From CAYVFM01 sp964546375 (GTDB taxonomy: Bacteria; Gemmatimonadota; Gemmatimonadetes; Palauibacterales; Palauibacteraceae), in contig CAZJJO010000103.1 in NCBI GenBank assembly GCA_964546375.1, forward strand, positions 1 through 6,573: DNA of 6,573 nucleotides. Direction: 5' to 3'. Positions 1 to 5,450 of this stretch are shown in pieces. The notes under the pieces were generated by a model. It was not told the origin of the DNA. It made no database searches and was given only the letters and a program-made list of their open reading frames with translations. Each line of letters opens with the position of its first letter. Position 1 is the stretch's first letter. The translations under genes and the position numbers were made by a program.

Positions 1-20
1 CCCCGGATTTTCCCCCGCCC

Positions 21-60
21 GACGGCCGGCCGCGCGCCTCCCGGGCGCCGGCCGGCCGTC
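21..60. other. Strong hairpin upstream of the M16 genes
   Basis: Bases 21-32 are a perfect 12-bp inverted repeat of 49-60 (GACGGCCGGCCG against CGGCCGGCCGTC). After a bulged C at 33 the stem continues with GCGCC (34-38) against GGCGC (44-48), closing a five-base loop at 39-43. There is no T-tract after it on either strand; the only T-run nearby, at 8-11, lies on the wrong side for both directions. It may end transcription from a gene left of the window or structure the leader of the M16 operon. The stem is seen directly; the role is inferred. Confidence 0.5.
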
Positions 61-216
61 GCACGTGAGCGGGATCCCCCCCGGCCCCGCTTGAGCCCCG
101 CCGCCCCGCCGGGTACCTTCGCCGGCCGCGCCGCGGCCCCTCCGGACGCCGGCGCTCCCGGGACGACCGGATCCCCCGCGCCGCCGGCGACCCCGAGCCC
201 TCCCGATCGAGGTGCC

Positions 217-1512
217 ATGACCGCTTCCCAGGTGAGCTTCCCCTACCGCGAGCACGAGCTGGAGAACGGCCTGCGGGTCGTCCTCCACGAGGACCGCTCC
301 ACGCCGGTGGTGGCCGTCCACCTCATGTACCACGTGGGGTCGAAGGACGAGCGGCCCGGCCGGACCGGCTTCGCCCACCTCTTCGAGCACCTCCTCTTCC
401 AGGGGACCGAGCACGTGCCCAAGGGCGGCCACTTTCGCCTGATCCAGAACGCCGGCGGGACGCTGAACGGGTCCACCTGGTTCGACCGGACGAACTACTT
501 CGAGACGGTCCCCTCCAACCAGCTCGAGCTGGCGCTGTGGCTGGAGTCCGACCGCATGGGCTTCTTCGAGGAGGCCATCACCCGCGAGAAGCTGGAGAAC
601 CAGCGGGGGGTGGTGATGAACGAGCGGCGCCAGTCCTACGAGAACCGCCCCTACGGCATGGCCTTCGAGACGGTCCTGGCCGAGGCCTTCCCGGAGGGCC
701 ACCCCTATCGCCATCCCACCATCGGGTACATGGAGGACATCGAGGCGGCCGAGCTCGAGGACGTCCGGTCCTTCTTCCGGACCTTCTACGGCCCCGACAA
801 CGCGACCCTGGTGGTGGCCGGCGACGCGGATCCCGACGGGGCGCTGGCGGCGGTCCGGCGCTGGTTCGGCGAGATCCCGGCCCGCGGGGCGCCGCCGGAG
901 CGGGAGGTGCCGGAGGTGGAGGCCCCCGGCGAGCGGCGGCGGACCATCGACGACGCCGTACAGGTCCCGCGCGTCTACCTGATGTACCACGCGCCCTCGT
1001 TCCGCGACCCCGAGTTCGAGGCCACCGACGTGCTCAGCAGCCTCCTGGCGGGCGGCAAGAGCGCCCGCCTGCACCGGGAGCTGGTCTACGAGCGCCAGGT
1101 CGCCGGCGAGGTCAACGCCTTCACCTGGCCCACCGAGCGGACGGGGATGCTCTGGGTCGTGGCGACGGCCCGGCCCGGCGTCGACGCCGACCGGCTCGAG
1201 GAGGAGGTCCGCGACACGGTGGGCGGGCTGCGCGACGGGGGGCCGGAGGGTTGGGAGGTGGAGGGCGCCCGGAACCGCGCCCGGCGGAGCCTGGTCCGGC
1301 GGGCCAACAAGGTCGGCCGGCGGGCGGACGCCTTCGCCCACGCGGCGGTGCTCCGGGACGACCCGGGCTACGTGAACCGCGCCTTCGACCGCTACGCGGC
1401 GGTGGAGCCCGGCGAGGTGGCGGGGCTCGGGGACCGGGTCCTGCGGGACGACCGCCTCACGGTCGTCCGGGTCGTGCCCGGGGACGGGGCCGGCCGGGAG
1501 ACGGCGGCGTGA
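217..1512 (+). CDS. M16 family zinc metallopeptidase, catalytic (zinc-binding) subunit
   Basis: Predicted peptidase of the pitrilysin/processing-peptidase family (M16B size class), 431 residues. The inverted zinc motif HxxEH is H54-L-F-E57-H58, and the third ligand is probably E136, 78 residues after H58, in the segment VVMNERR. An N-terminal M16 domain (about 15-165) is followed by the M16 C-terminal domain (about 170-350). In the loop containing GGKSARLHRELVYERQVAG (about residue 280), the usual Arg/Tyr substrate pair is not conserved, which suggests that a partner supplies it. I chose the ATG at 217 because GAGG lies five bases upstream and M16 similarity starts at once. An in-frame TTG at 91 would only add a Pro/Ala-rich tail. 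No signal peptide is visible, so a cytoplasmic location is likely. The gene overlaps the next M16 gene by four bases, so the two are coupled. Family call is firm; substrate unknown. Confidence 0.93.
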   Translation: MTASQVSFPYREHELENGLRVVLHEDRSTPVVAVHLMYHVGSKDERPGRTGFAHLFEHLLFQGTEHVPKGGHFRLIQNAGGTLNGSTWFDRTNYFETVPSNQLELALWLESDRMGFFEEAITREKLENQRGVVMNERRQSYENRPYGMAFETVLAEAFPEGHPYRHPTIGYMEDIEAAELEDVRSFFRTFYGPDNATLVVAGDADPDGALAAVRRWFGEIPARGAPPEREVPEVEAPGERRRTIDDAVQVPRVYLMYHAPSFRDPEFEATDVLSSLLAGGKSARLHRELVYERQVAGEVNAFTWPTERTGMLWVVATARPGVDADRLEEEVRDTVGGLRDGGPEGWEVEGARNRARRSLVRRANKVGRRADAFAHAAVLRDDPGYVNRAFDRYAAVEPGEVAGLGDRVLRDDRLTVVRVVPGDGAGRETAA

Positions 1513-2873
1513 GCGGGGCGAGCCCGGACCGGACGCGGCCGCCCGAGCCGGGGGAGCTGCCGCCCCTGGAGCTGCCGGACTTCCGCACCTTCCGGCTGGA
1601 CAACGGCCTCGAGGTCCACGTCGCCGAGGAGCGCCAGCTTCCCGAGGTCTCGGTGCGCCTGGTGGTGGAGGCGGGGGCCGTGGCCGAGCCAAAGGACGCC
1701 CCGGGCCTGGCCGAGCTGACCGCCCGTCTGCTCACCGAGGGCGCCGGGGGGCGGAGCGCGCCCGAGACGGCCGAGTGGCTCGACCGCCTGGGGGCCTCCT
1801 TCCGGGCGTCGGCCGGCTACGACGTGGCCACCCTCAACCTCCACACCCTGTCGGACGTCCTGGAGGGGACCCTGGACTTCCTGCGCGCCGTGGTCCGCGA
1901 GCCGGCCTTCGCGGCGGCCGAGCTGGAGCGGGTGCGGGAGGAGGCCGCCGACGAGCTGGAGCGCGAGCGCGACGAGGCCGACGCGGTCGCCGACCACGCC
2001 CTGATCCGTGCCGTCTACGGCGACCACCGCTACGGGACCCCCGCGGCCGGGGAGCCCGAGGCCCTGCGGTCGATCGGGCGGGAGGCGGTGACCGGCTTCC
2101 ACGACCGCGGCTACACGGCGGCCGACGCGGCGGTGGTGGCGTGCGGCGACGTCGACGCCGCCGCCCTCCGCGACGCCCTGGAGGCCCGGTTCGGCGACTG
2201 GGAGCCGGGGGCGGGCCGGCCCGATCCGCCGGCCCCGCCGCCCGAAGCCCGCCAGGCCGGCCGCGTGCTGGTGGTGGACCGTCCCGGCAGCGCCCAGGCC
2301 GAGGTGCGGCTGGGCACGGTGGGGCTGGCCCGGGGCGACGAGGGCTTCTTCCCGGCCCTGGTGGCCAACGCGGTGCTGGGGGGGCTGTTCAACTCCCGCG
2401 TCAACATGAACCTGCGCGAGGAGAAGGGCTGGACCTACGGGGCCAGCACCTCCTTCCGCTTCCGCCGGATGCCGGGCCCCTTCGTGGCCGGCGCCGCCGT
2501 CGAGACCGGGGCGGCGGCCGCGGCGCTGGACGAGTTCCTGGCGGAGATCCGGGGCATGTGGGAGCGCCCGCCGGACGAGGAGGAGATGGACCTGGCCCGC
2601 AACAACCTGGTCCTCTCGCTTCCCCGCCGCTTCGAGACCGTCAGCCAGGTCACCTCCCGCGTGGCCACCCGGCTGATCCACGACCTCCCGGAGGACTGGT
2701 GGGCCCGCTACCGGGAGCGCGTGGAGGCCGTGGACGGCGAGGCGGCCGTGGCCCGGCTCCGGGAGCTGCTGGCCCCCGGCCGCCTGACCGCCGTCGTGGT
2801 GGCCGAGGCGAACGAGGTGGCGCCGGATCTCGAGGACCGCTTCGACCGGGTCGACGTCGTGTCGGCCCCTTGA
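1509..2873 (+). CDS. M16 family peptidase, non-zinc partner subunit carrying the R/Y pair
   Basis: A 454-residue M16-fold protein that starts at a GTG overlapping the previous stop codon (GTGA), with GGGAG eight bases upstream. Where the active family has HxxEH, this protein reads E69-L-T-A-R73 within the sequence GLAELTARLLTEG, so the zinc site is gone. It keeps LREEKGWTYGA, with R303 and Y310 seven residues apart, matching the Arg/Tyr pair that binds substrate in M16 C-terminal domains (for example R824/Y831 of insulin-degrading enzyme). In known bacterial M16B heterodimers one subunit carries zinc and the other carries R/Y; the two genes here fit that split exactly. The Pro-rich first 20 residues contain no hydrophobic signal segment. 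On its own the protein is probably inactive. The heteromer is inferred from residues and gene coupling. Confidence 0.92.
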   Translation: MSGASPDRTRPPEPGELPPLELPDFRTFRLDNGLEVHVAEERQLPEVSVRLVVEAGAVAEPKDAPGLAELTARLLTEGAGGRSAPETAEWLDRLGASFRASAGYDVATLNLHTLSDVLEGTLDFLRAVVREPAFAAAELERVREEAADELERERDEADAVADHALIRAVYGDHRYGTPAAGEPEALRSIGREAVTGFHDRGYTAADAAVVACGDVDAAALRDALEARFGDWEPGAGRPDPPAPPPEARQAGRVLVVDRPGSAQAEVRLGTVGLARGDEGFFPALVANAVLGGLFNSRVNMNLREEKGWTYGASTSFRFRRMPGPFVAGAAVETGAAAAALDEFLAEIRGMWERPPDEEEMDLARNNLVLSLPRRFETVSQVTSRVATRLIHDLPEDWWARYRERVEAVDGEAAVARLRELLAPGRLTAVVVAEANEVAPDLEDRFDRVDVVSAP

Positions 2874-2885
2874 TTTTCGGTTCTT
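2848..2885 (+). terminator. Candidate intrinsic terminator at the end of the M16 operon
   Basis: GGGTCGAC (2848-2855) pairs with GTCGGCCC (2861-2868) through eight base pairs, one of them T-G, around the five-base loop GTCGT. It is followed by a T-rich stretch from 2870 onward, including TTTT at 2874-2877 and TTTTT at 2883-2887, in DNA otherwise almost free of T-runs. The stem lies in the last codons of the second M16 gene and the tail begins at its stop codon. The tail is interrupted by GA and CGG, so termination strength is uncertain. Confidence 0.45.
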
Positions 2886-2898
2886 TTTCGGGTACCAT
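2870..2898 (+). promoter_or_regulatory. Candidate housekeeping promoter for the Nudix gene
   Basis: TTGATT at 2870-2875 (four of six matches to TTGACA) and TACCAT at 2893-2898 (four of six to TATAAT) are separated by exactly 17 bases, in the most AT-rich patch of this part of the window. Initiation would fall near 2905. That leaves too little room for a ribosome site before the ATG at 2911 and so favours the GTG starts at 2959 or 2968. The same bases form the T-tail of the terminator candidate, so one or both readings may be right. Confidence 0.4.
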
Positions 2899-2950
2899 AC
2901 GGGCGACGCGATGGCGTGCCGGGTCGGCGGACGGGCCCGCCGACGCGGCC

Positions 2951-2962
2951 GGAGGGGGGTGA
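2951..2962 (+). promoter_or_regulatory. Ribosome binding site deciding the Nudix start
   Basis: The purine-rich run GGAGGGGGGTGA can pair with the 3' end of 16S rRNA. If its GGTGA (2958-2962) sets the register, the GTG at 2968 is well spaced. The GTG at 2959 lies inside the run, and the ATG at 2911 has no comparable site in front of it. Confidence 0.5.
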
Positions 2963-2967
2963 GCGGC

Positions 2968-3522
2968 GTGTCCGAGGAGCCGCGGATCGAGGGGCGGACG
3001 GTCTTCCGCGGGGAGCTGCTGCGGGTGGACGTGGACCGCGTCCGCCTGCCCGGCGGCCGGGAGGCCGAGCGCGAGCTGGTCCGCCATCCCGGCGCGGCCG
3101 GGGCGCTCCCCCTCTTCCCGGAGGGGCGGGACGGGTCGGGGGAGGCCGAGGTGGTCCTGATCCGCCAGTTCCGCTACGCGGCCGGGACCGAGCTGTGGGA
3201 GATCCCGGCGGGCACGCTGGAGCCGGACGAGACGCCGGAGGCGTGCGCGTCGCGGGAGATGGAGGAGGAGGCCGGCCTGGCGGCCCGGGAGCTGCGCCCC
3301 CTGGGCAGCGTCCTCACCTCTCCCGGCTTCACCGACGAGCGGATCCACCTCTACCTGGCGCCCTCGCCCGAGACCGGGGAAGCGCGGCCGGAGGCCGGCG
3401 AGCGGATCGAGCCGCGGGCCCTCCCGCTGGCCCGGGCCCTGGAGATGGTGGAGGCGGGCGAGGTGGAGGACGCGAAGACGGTCACCGCGCTGCTGCTGGC
3501 GGCGCGGGCAACCCTTCGCTGA
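2968..3522 (+). CDS. Nudix hydrolase, ADP-ribose pyrophosphatase-like
   Basis: A 184-residue Nudix protein, the usual size for ADP-ribose pyrophosphatases, which split ADP-ribose into AMP and ribose 5-phosphate. The Nudix box GX5EX7REUXEEXGU is complete at residues 82-104: G82, E88, R96-E97, E100-E101 and G103 are all present, so Mg2+ binding and catalysis should be intact. P119, in SPGFTDE, lies about 16 residues after the box glycine, the mark of the ADP-ribose pyrophosphatase subgroup. The preceding VVLIRQFRYAAGTELWEIPAG is also typical of that group. The start is uncertain: GTG 2968 is preferred, GTG 2959 adds three residues, and ATG 2911 adds an Arg-rich 19-residue tail not expected in the family. 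It probably has its own promoter in the gap after the M16 genes. It could instead use another nucleotide sugar; sequence alone cannot settle this. Confidence 0.9.
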   Translation: MSEEPRIEGRTVFRGELLRVDVDRVRLPGGREAERELVRHPGAAGALPLFPEGRDGSGEAEVVLIRQFRYAAGTELWEIPAGTLEPDETPEACASREMEEEAGLAARELRPLGSVLTSPGFTDERIHLYLAPSPETGEARPEAGERIEPRALPLARALEMVEAGEVEDAKTVTALLLAARATLR

Positions 3523-3527
3523 CGCCA

Positions 3528-3588
3528 GCCGTCACAGTGTTGGCCGCGGGAGGGGGAGAGGCCGCTCCCGCCGGCGAGCCGTGACGGC
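3528..3588 (+). terminator. Nested hairpin after the Nudix gene, possible terminator
   Basis: An outer perfect 8-bp stem, GCCGTCAC (3528-3535) with GTGACGGC (3581-3588), encloses a second stem, GCCGCGGGAG (3543-3552) with CTCCCG plus CGGC (3565-3570 and 3572-3575), which has one bulged C at 3571. It begins five bases after the Nudix stop codon. There is no T-tract, so it would not be a classical intrinsic terminator. It may instead protect the mRNA 3' end or belong to the sigma-gene leader. Confidence 0.4.
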
Positions 3589-3735
3589 GAGGACCGCCGC
3601 CGCGTCCCGGACGGGGAGGCGGCGGCGGGACGATCCGCCGGGGACGGACGAGCGACACGAGATTCCACGGGGTCGAGCCCCGCTTCCCGGACGCGCCGGG
3701 AGGGGCGCCGACGCCGACCGACGAGGGTGGCCACG
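3589..3735 (+). other. Structured leader upstream of the ECF sigma gene
   Basis: No open frame here looks like a gene. It holds CCGCCGCC (3594-3601) facing GGCGGCGG (3618-3625) with an inner TCCC/GGGA stem. A short CGGGG/CCCCG hairpin lies at 3668-3682, and CTTCCCGG (3683-3690) pairs with CCGGGAGG (3696-3703) around a five-base loop. GAGG at 3723-3726 is the likely ribosome site for the GTG at 3736. I see neither a convincing GGAAC-type ECF promoter nor a clear -35/-10 pair, so the promoter of the sigma gene is not identified. Confidence 0.35.
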
Positions 3736-4368
3736 GTGCTGAACCCGCAGGAGGCCCAGCAGGAGCAGGGTCGGACGACCCGCGCCGAGCTCGAGGAGCT
3801 CGACGACGCGGCGCTGGTCGAGTCGTACCTGGAGGGCAACCAGCGCGCCTTCCAGGTGCTGGCCGACCGCTACCACGACCGGCTGCTGAACTTCATCTAC
3901 CGGACCGTGGGCGACCGGGACCGCTCGGAGGACCTGGTCCAGGAGACCTTCGTCCGGGTGTACCGCCACCTGCACCGGTTCGACCCGTCCAAGAAGTTCT
4001 CCACCTGGATCTACACCATCGCCAGCAACCTGGCGAAGAACGAGCTCCGGAACCGCTCCCGGAACCCCATGGTGCTGTTCCAGGCCATCAAGAAGAACTG
4101 GGACGCCGACCACCGTCCCCTGCAGTGGGAGGACGAGTCCTACTCGCCGGACGACCTCTACCGGAAGCGCAACCTGCGCGAGAAGGTGGAGGAGGCGGTG
4201 GACCAGCTCCCCGACCACCACCGCGTCGTCTTCGTCCTCCGCGAGATGGAGGGCAAGACCTACGAGGAGATCTCCGAGATCACCGGCGTCACGCTGGGCA
4301 CGGTCAAGTCCCGGCTGAACCGGGCGCGGAACAAGTTTGCGGAGATCATCGCGCCCATGCTCGAATAG
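3736..4368 (+). CDS. ECF-type RNA polymerase sigma factor (sigma-70 family, RpoE-like)
   Basis: A 210-residue sigma factor with only the two ECF domains. Sigma region 2 spans about residues 33-107. It includes the core-binding and -10-recognition segment D60-RDRSEDLVQETFVRVYRHL and the region with KKFSTWIYTIASNLAKNELR. After a linker rich in charged residues, region 4 occupies about 147-210, with QLPDHHRVVFVLREMEGKTYEEISEITG and the helix-turn-helix ending GTVKSRLNRARNK, which reads the -35 element. The 25-residue acidic/Gln-rich N-terminus precedes region 2. Start: GTG 3736 has GAGG nine bases upstream. GTG 3727 abuts the same GAGG with no spacing and is less likely. A zinc-finger anti-sigma gene follows, but only after 478 non-coding bases. 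It probably directs a stress or envelope regulon; the signal is unknown. Confidence 0.93.
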   Translation: MLNPQEAQQEQGRTTRAELEELDDAALVESYLEGNQRAFQVLADRYHDRLLNFIYRTVGDRDRSEDLVQETFVRVYRHLHRFDPSKKFSTWIYTIASNLAKNELRNRSRNPMVLFQAIKKNWDADHRPLQWEDESYSPDDLYRKRNLREKVEEAVDQLPDHHRVVFVLREMEGKTYEEISEITGVTLGTVKSRLNRARNKFAEIIAPMLE

Positions 4369-4383
4369 CCCTCTGACACACTT

Positions 4384-4410
4384 CGCGACGCGGCGGATCT
4401 CTGCGTCGCG
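4384..4410 (+). terminator. Hairpin just after the sigma gene stop
   Basis: CGCGACGC (4384-4391) is a perfect 8-bp inverted repeat of GCGTCGCG (4403-4410), with an 11-base loop, starting 16 bases after the sigma stop codon. No T-tract follows (CTTCCCGG comes next), so termination is uncertain. The right arm is shared with the first copy of the direct repeat, which can form an alternative stem. Confidence 0.35.
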
Positions 4411-4468
4411 CTTCCCGGGGCCTCGCTGCGACGTGCTCTGAAGCACGCCTCGCTCGTCCCCGCTCGCG
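4392..4468. repeat. Imperfect direct repeat, copy 1 (intact)
   Basis: A 77-nt unit that begins GGCGGATCTCTGCGTCG and ends CCGCTCGTC-like then CGCTCGCG. It recurs about 142 bases downstream. The 66-nt core (4403-4468) matches 4609-4672 in about 60 of 66 alignment columns by hand. Each copy can form a stem of CGTCGC+GC against GC+GCGACG with a bulged T, and a small hairpin CGTGCT/AGCACG (4432-4437 with 4442-4447). It resembles a dispersed intergenic repeat (REP- or MITE-like) rather than coding sequence; identity unknown. Confidence 0.75.
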
Positions 4469-4533
4469 CTCCTTGACCTCCGCGCCGTCGCTCGGCCGAA
4501 ACCGGCGGCGGCGTCCTGTCTTGCGCCGGAACA

Positions 4534-4672
4534 GGCGGATCTCCGCGTCGATCGGTCAGAGGATGCGGCCCGAACGCCGGCTCGGCGCTCCGGACCGGGG
4601 TGATCCCGGCGTCGCGCTTCCGGGGCCGCGCTGCGACGTGCTGTAGGCACGCCCCGCTCGTCCCCGCTCGCG
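4534..4672. repeat. Imperfect direct repeat, copy 2 (interrupted)
   Basis: Bases 4534-4550 match the first 17 bases of copy 1 with one C/T difference, and 4609-4672 match the rest. Between them lie 58 unrelated bases (4551-4608), with GCGTCG present on both sides (4545-4550 and 4609-4614). In the CGTGC hairpin (4637-4651) the last pair of copy 1, T-A, becomes T-G while the loop changes, so the stem survives although its loop has drifted. The interrupting segment has small hairpins of its own (CGCCG/CGGCG at 4575-4587 and CCGGG/CCCGG at 4595-4609). Confidence 0.65.
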
Positions 4673-4686
4673 GGCCCGCCCCCGCC

Positions 4687-4715
4687 GGAACTCCCGGGGG
4701 GCGTGCGAGTATGAT
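4687..4715 (+). promoter_or_regulatory. Candidate ECF (RpoE-type) promoter ahead of the anti-sigma gene
   Basis: GGAACTC (4687-4693), 15 bases, then GTATGA (4709-4714). This differs at one position in each element from the RpoE-type pattern GGAACTT-N15-GTCTGA. The same -10 region also reads TATGAT (4710-4715), five of six matches to the housekeeping -10, but with no TTGACA-like -35 at 17 bases. Transcription would start near 4721, leaving a leader of about 125 bases before the ATG at 4847. The position suggests that the sigma factor encoded upstream drives its own anti-sigma gene and perhaps holA. Confidence 0.5.
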
Positions 4716-4743
4716 CCGCCGGTCGAGCCGGAGCCGCTCCGAC

Positions 4744-4786
4744 GGTTCCGGAGCCCTCCCGAACCCGGCGCGAGAGCCGGCGGTTC
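4744..4786 (+). promoter_or_regulatory. Leader with mutually exclusive hairpins
   Basis: GAACC at 4761-4765 can pair with GGTTC upstream (4744-4748, with an inner GGA/TCC) or with GGTTC downstream (4782-4786, with an inner CGGC/GCCG around the loop GCGAGA). Only one stem can form at a time. A third option pairs CCCGAA (4758-4763) with TTCGGG (4791-4796). This would lie in the leader of a transcript from the 4687-4715 promoter. It could be attenuator-like, or chance in GC-rich DNA. Confidence 0.25.
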
Positions 4787-4846
4787 GACGTTCGGGCCTC
4801 GCGGGTCCGGGCAGGTCCGCGCGGGAGATCGCGAGCGAAGGCAGCC

Positions 4847-5440
4847 ATGGAGTGCAAGGAGTTCCTCGAGGGCTACTCGGCGTTCCGCGACGGCCTCCTG
4901 GAGGAGGCGGAGCGGGAGGCCTTCCGGGCGCATCGGGAGCGCTGCGAGTCCTGCGCCCGCTACGACCGGGTGGTGCGCAAGGGCACCGAGGTCCTGCGCG
5001 ACCTCCCGCCGGTCGACCCCCCTTCCGATTTCCTGGCCCGCCTCCAGCACCGCATCTACCACATCGAGGACGGCATCCCGCTGGGCTCCGTCTTCCGGGG
5101 CGGGAGCGCGGCGGTGCTGGCGGTGGCCGCCGTGGGCCTGCTGGCGCTGGCCTGGATGCCCTTCGCGGTCCGGGCGCCCGTCGAGGTCGAGCTGCCGACG
5201 GTGGCGGTGGACGCGCCCGAGCAGCGGCCGGCGGCCCGCCGGACCGCCGAGGCCCGGGAGCTGGTCGACCCGGGACCCTTCGTCGGGCCGGCCTCGGAGG
5301 TCGACGAGGCCGCCGAGTCGATGCCGGGCTGGTCGGGCGTGCGGCTGGCCCCCTCCGCCCCCGGGGCCGCCAGCGCCACGATGCTGGGCGCCGGGCCCGC
5401 CTTCGCCGCCCCCTCGGCCGGACCGGCGGCGGGCCGGTGA
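4847..5440 (+). CDS. Membrane-anchored zinc-finger anti-sigma factor (ZAS/zf-HC2 type)
   Basis: A 197-residue predicted regulator that would bind and hold the ECF sigma factor at the membrane. The N-terminal anti-sigma domain has the full zinc set C3, H29, C33 and C36 (HxxxCxxC, HRERCESC), as in ZAS-domain proteins. A cytoplasmic linker to about residue 86 is followed by one hydrophobic segment, residues 87-108 (SAAVLAVAAVGLLALAWMPF). The outer part, about 109-197, is low-complexity Ala/Pro/Gly-rich and has no domain I recognise. The ATG at 4847 has GAAGG five bases upstream. The expected topology is N-terminus inside and C-terminus outside, which allows release by proteolysis as in RseA/RsiW systems; no protease site can be read from sequence. 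Pairing with the sigma gene is inferred from order and the promoter between them. Confidence 0.85.
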   Translation: MECKEFLEGYSAFRDGLLEEAEREAFRAHRERCESCARYDRVVRKGTEVLRDLPPVDPPSDFLARLQHRIYHIEDGIPLGSVFRGGSAAVLAVAAVGLLALAWMPFAVRAPVEVELPTVAVDAPEQRPAARRTAEARELVDPGPFVGPASEVDEAAESMPGWSGVRLAPSAPGAASATMLGAGPAFAAPSAGPAAGR

Positions 5441-5450
5441 CGCCGGGCGC

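Noticed and set aside
91..216. In-frame TTG start giving a 42-residue N-terminal extension to the first M16 protein
   Set aside because: The extension is Pro/Ala-rich without a signal-peptide core, has no ribosome site before TTG 91, and M16 similarity starts right after the ATG at 217, which has GAGG at good spacing.
537..1508. The frame of the second M16 gene stays open far upstream of its GTG
   Set aside because: The translation is Arg/Gly/Pro-rich frame-shadow sequence of the first M16 gene; M16 similarity begins only after 1509.
1392..2681. Long minus-strand open frame of 429 codons opposite the M16 genes
   Set aside because: It is opposite a clear conserved gene, has Arg/Gly/His/Gln-rich low-complexity translation typical of antisense GC-rich frames, and matches no family I know.
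2911..2967. ATG start adding an Arg-rich tail to the Nudix protein
   Set aside because: It has no ribosome site, would lie about six bases from the predicted transcript start, and the tail is unlike the family.
4528..4560. GGAACA followed by GTCAGA as a second ECF promoter
   Set aside because: The spacing is about 20 bases, too long for the RpoE-type pattern, and the -35 matches less well than the element at 4687.
4369..4846. CRISPR array or insertion sequence in the repeat gap
   Set aside because: There are only two long imperfect copies without regular spacers, and no transposase or terminal inverted repeats, so neither label fits.
3532..4857. Minus-strand open frame of 441 codons spanning the sigma gene and the repeat region
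   Set aside because: It runs antisense through the sigma gene and both repeats; the repeats appear in it as recurring STSQRGPG, which reflects the DNA repeat rather than a protein.
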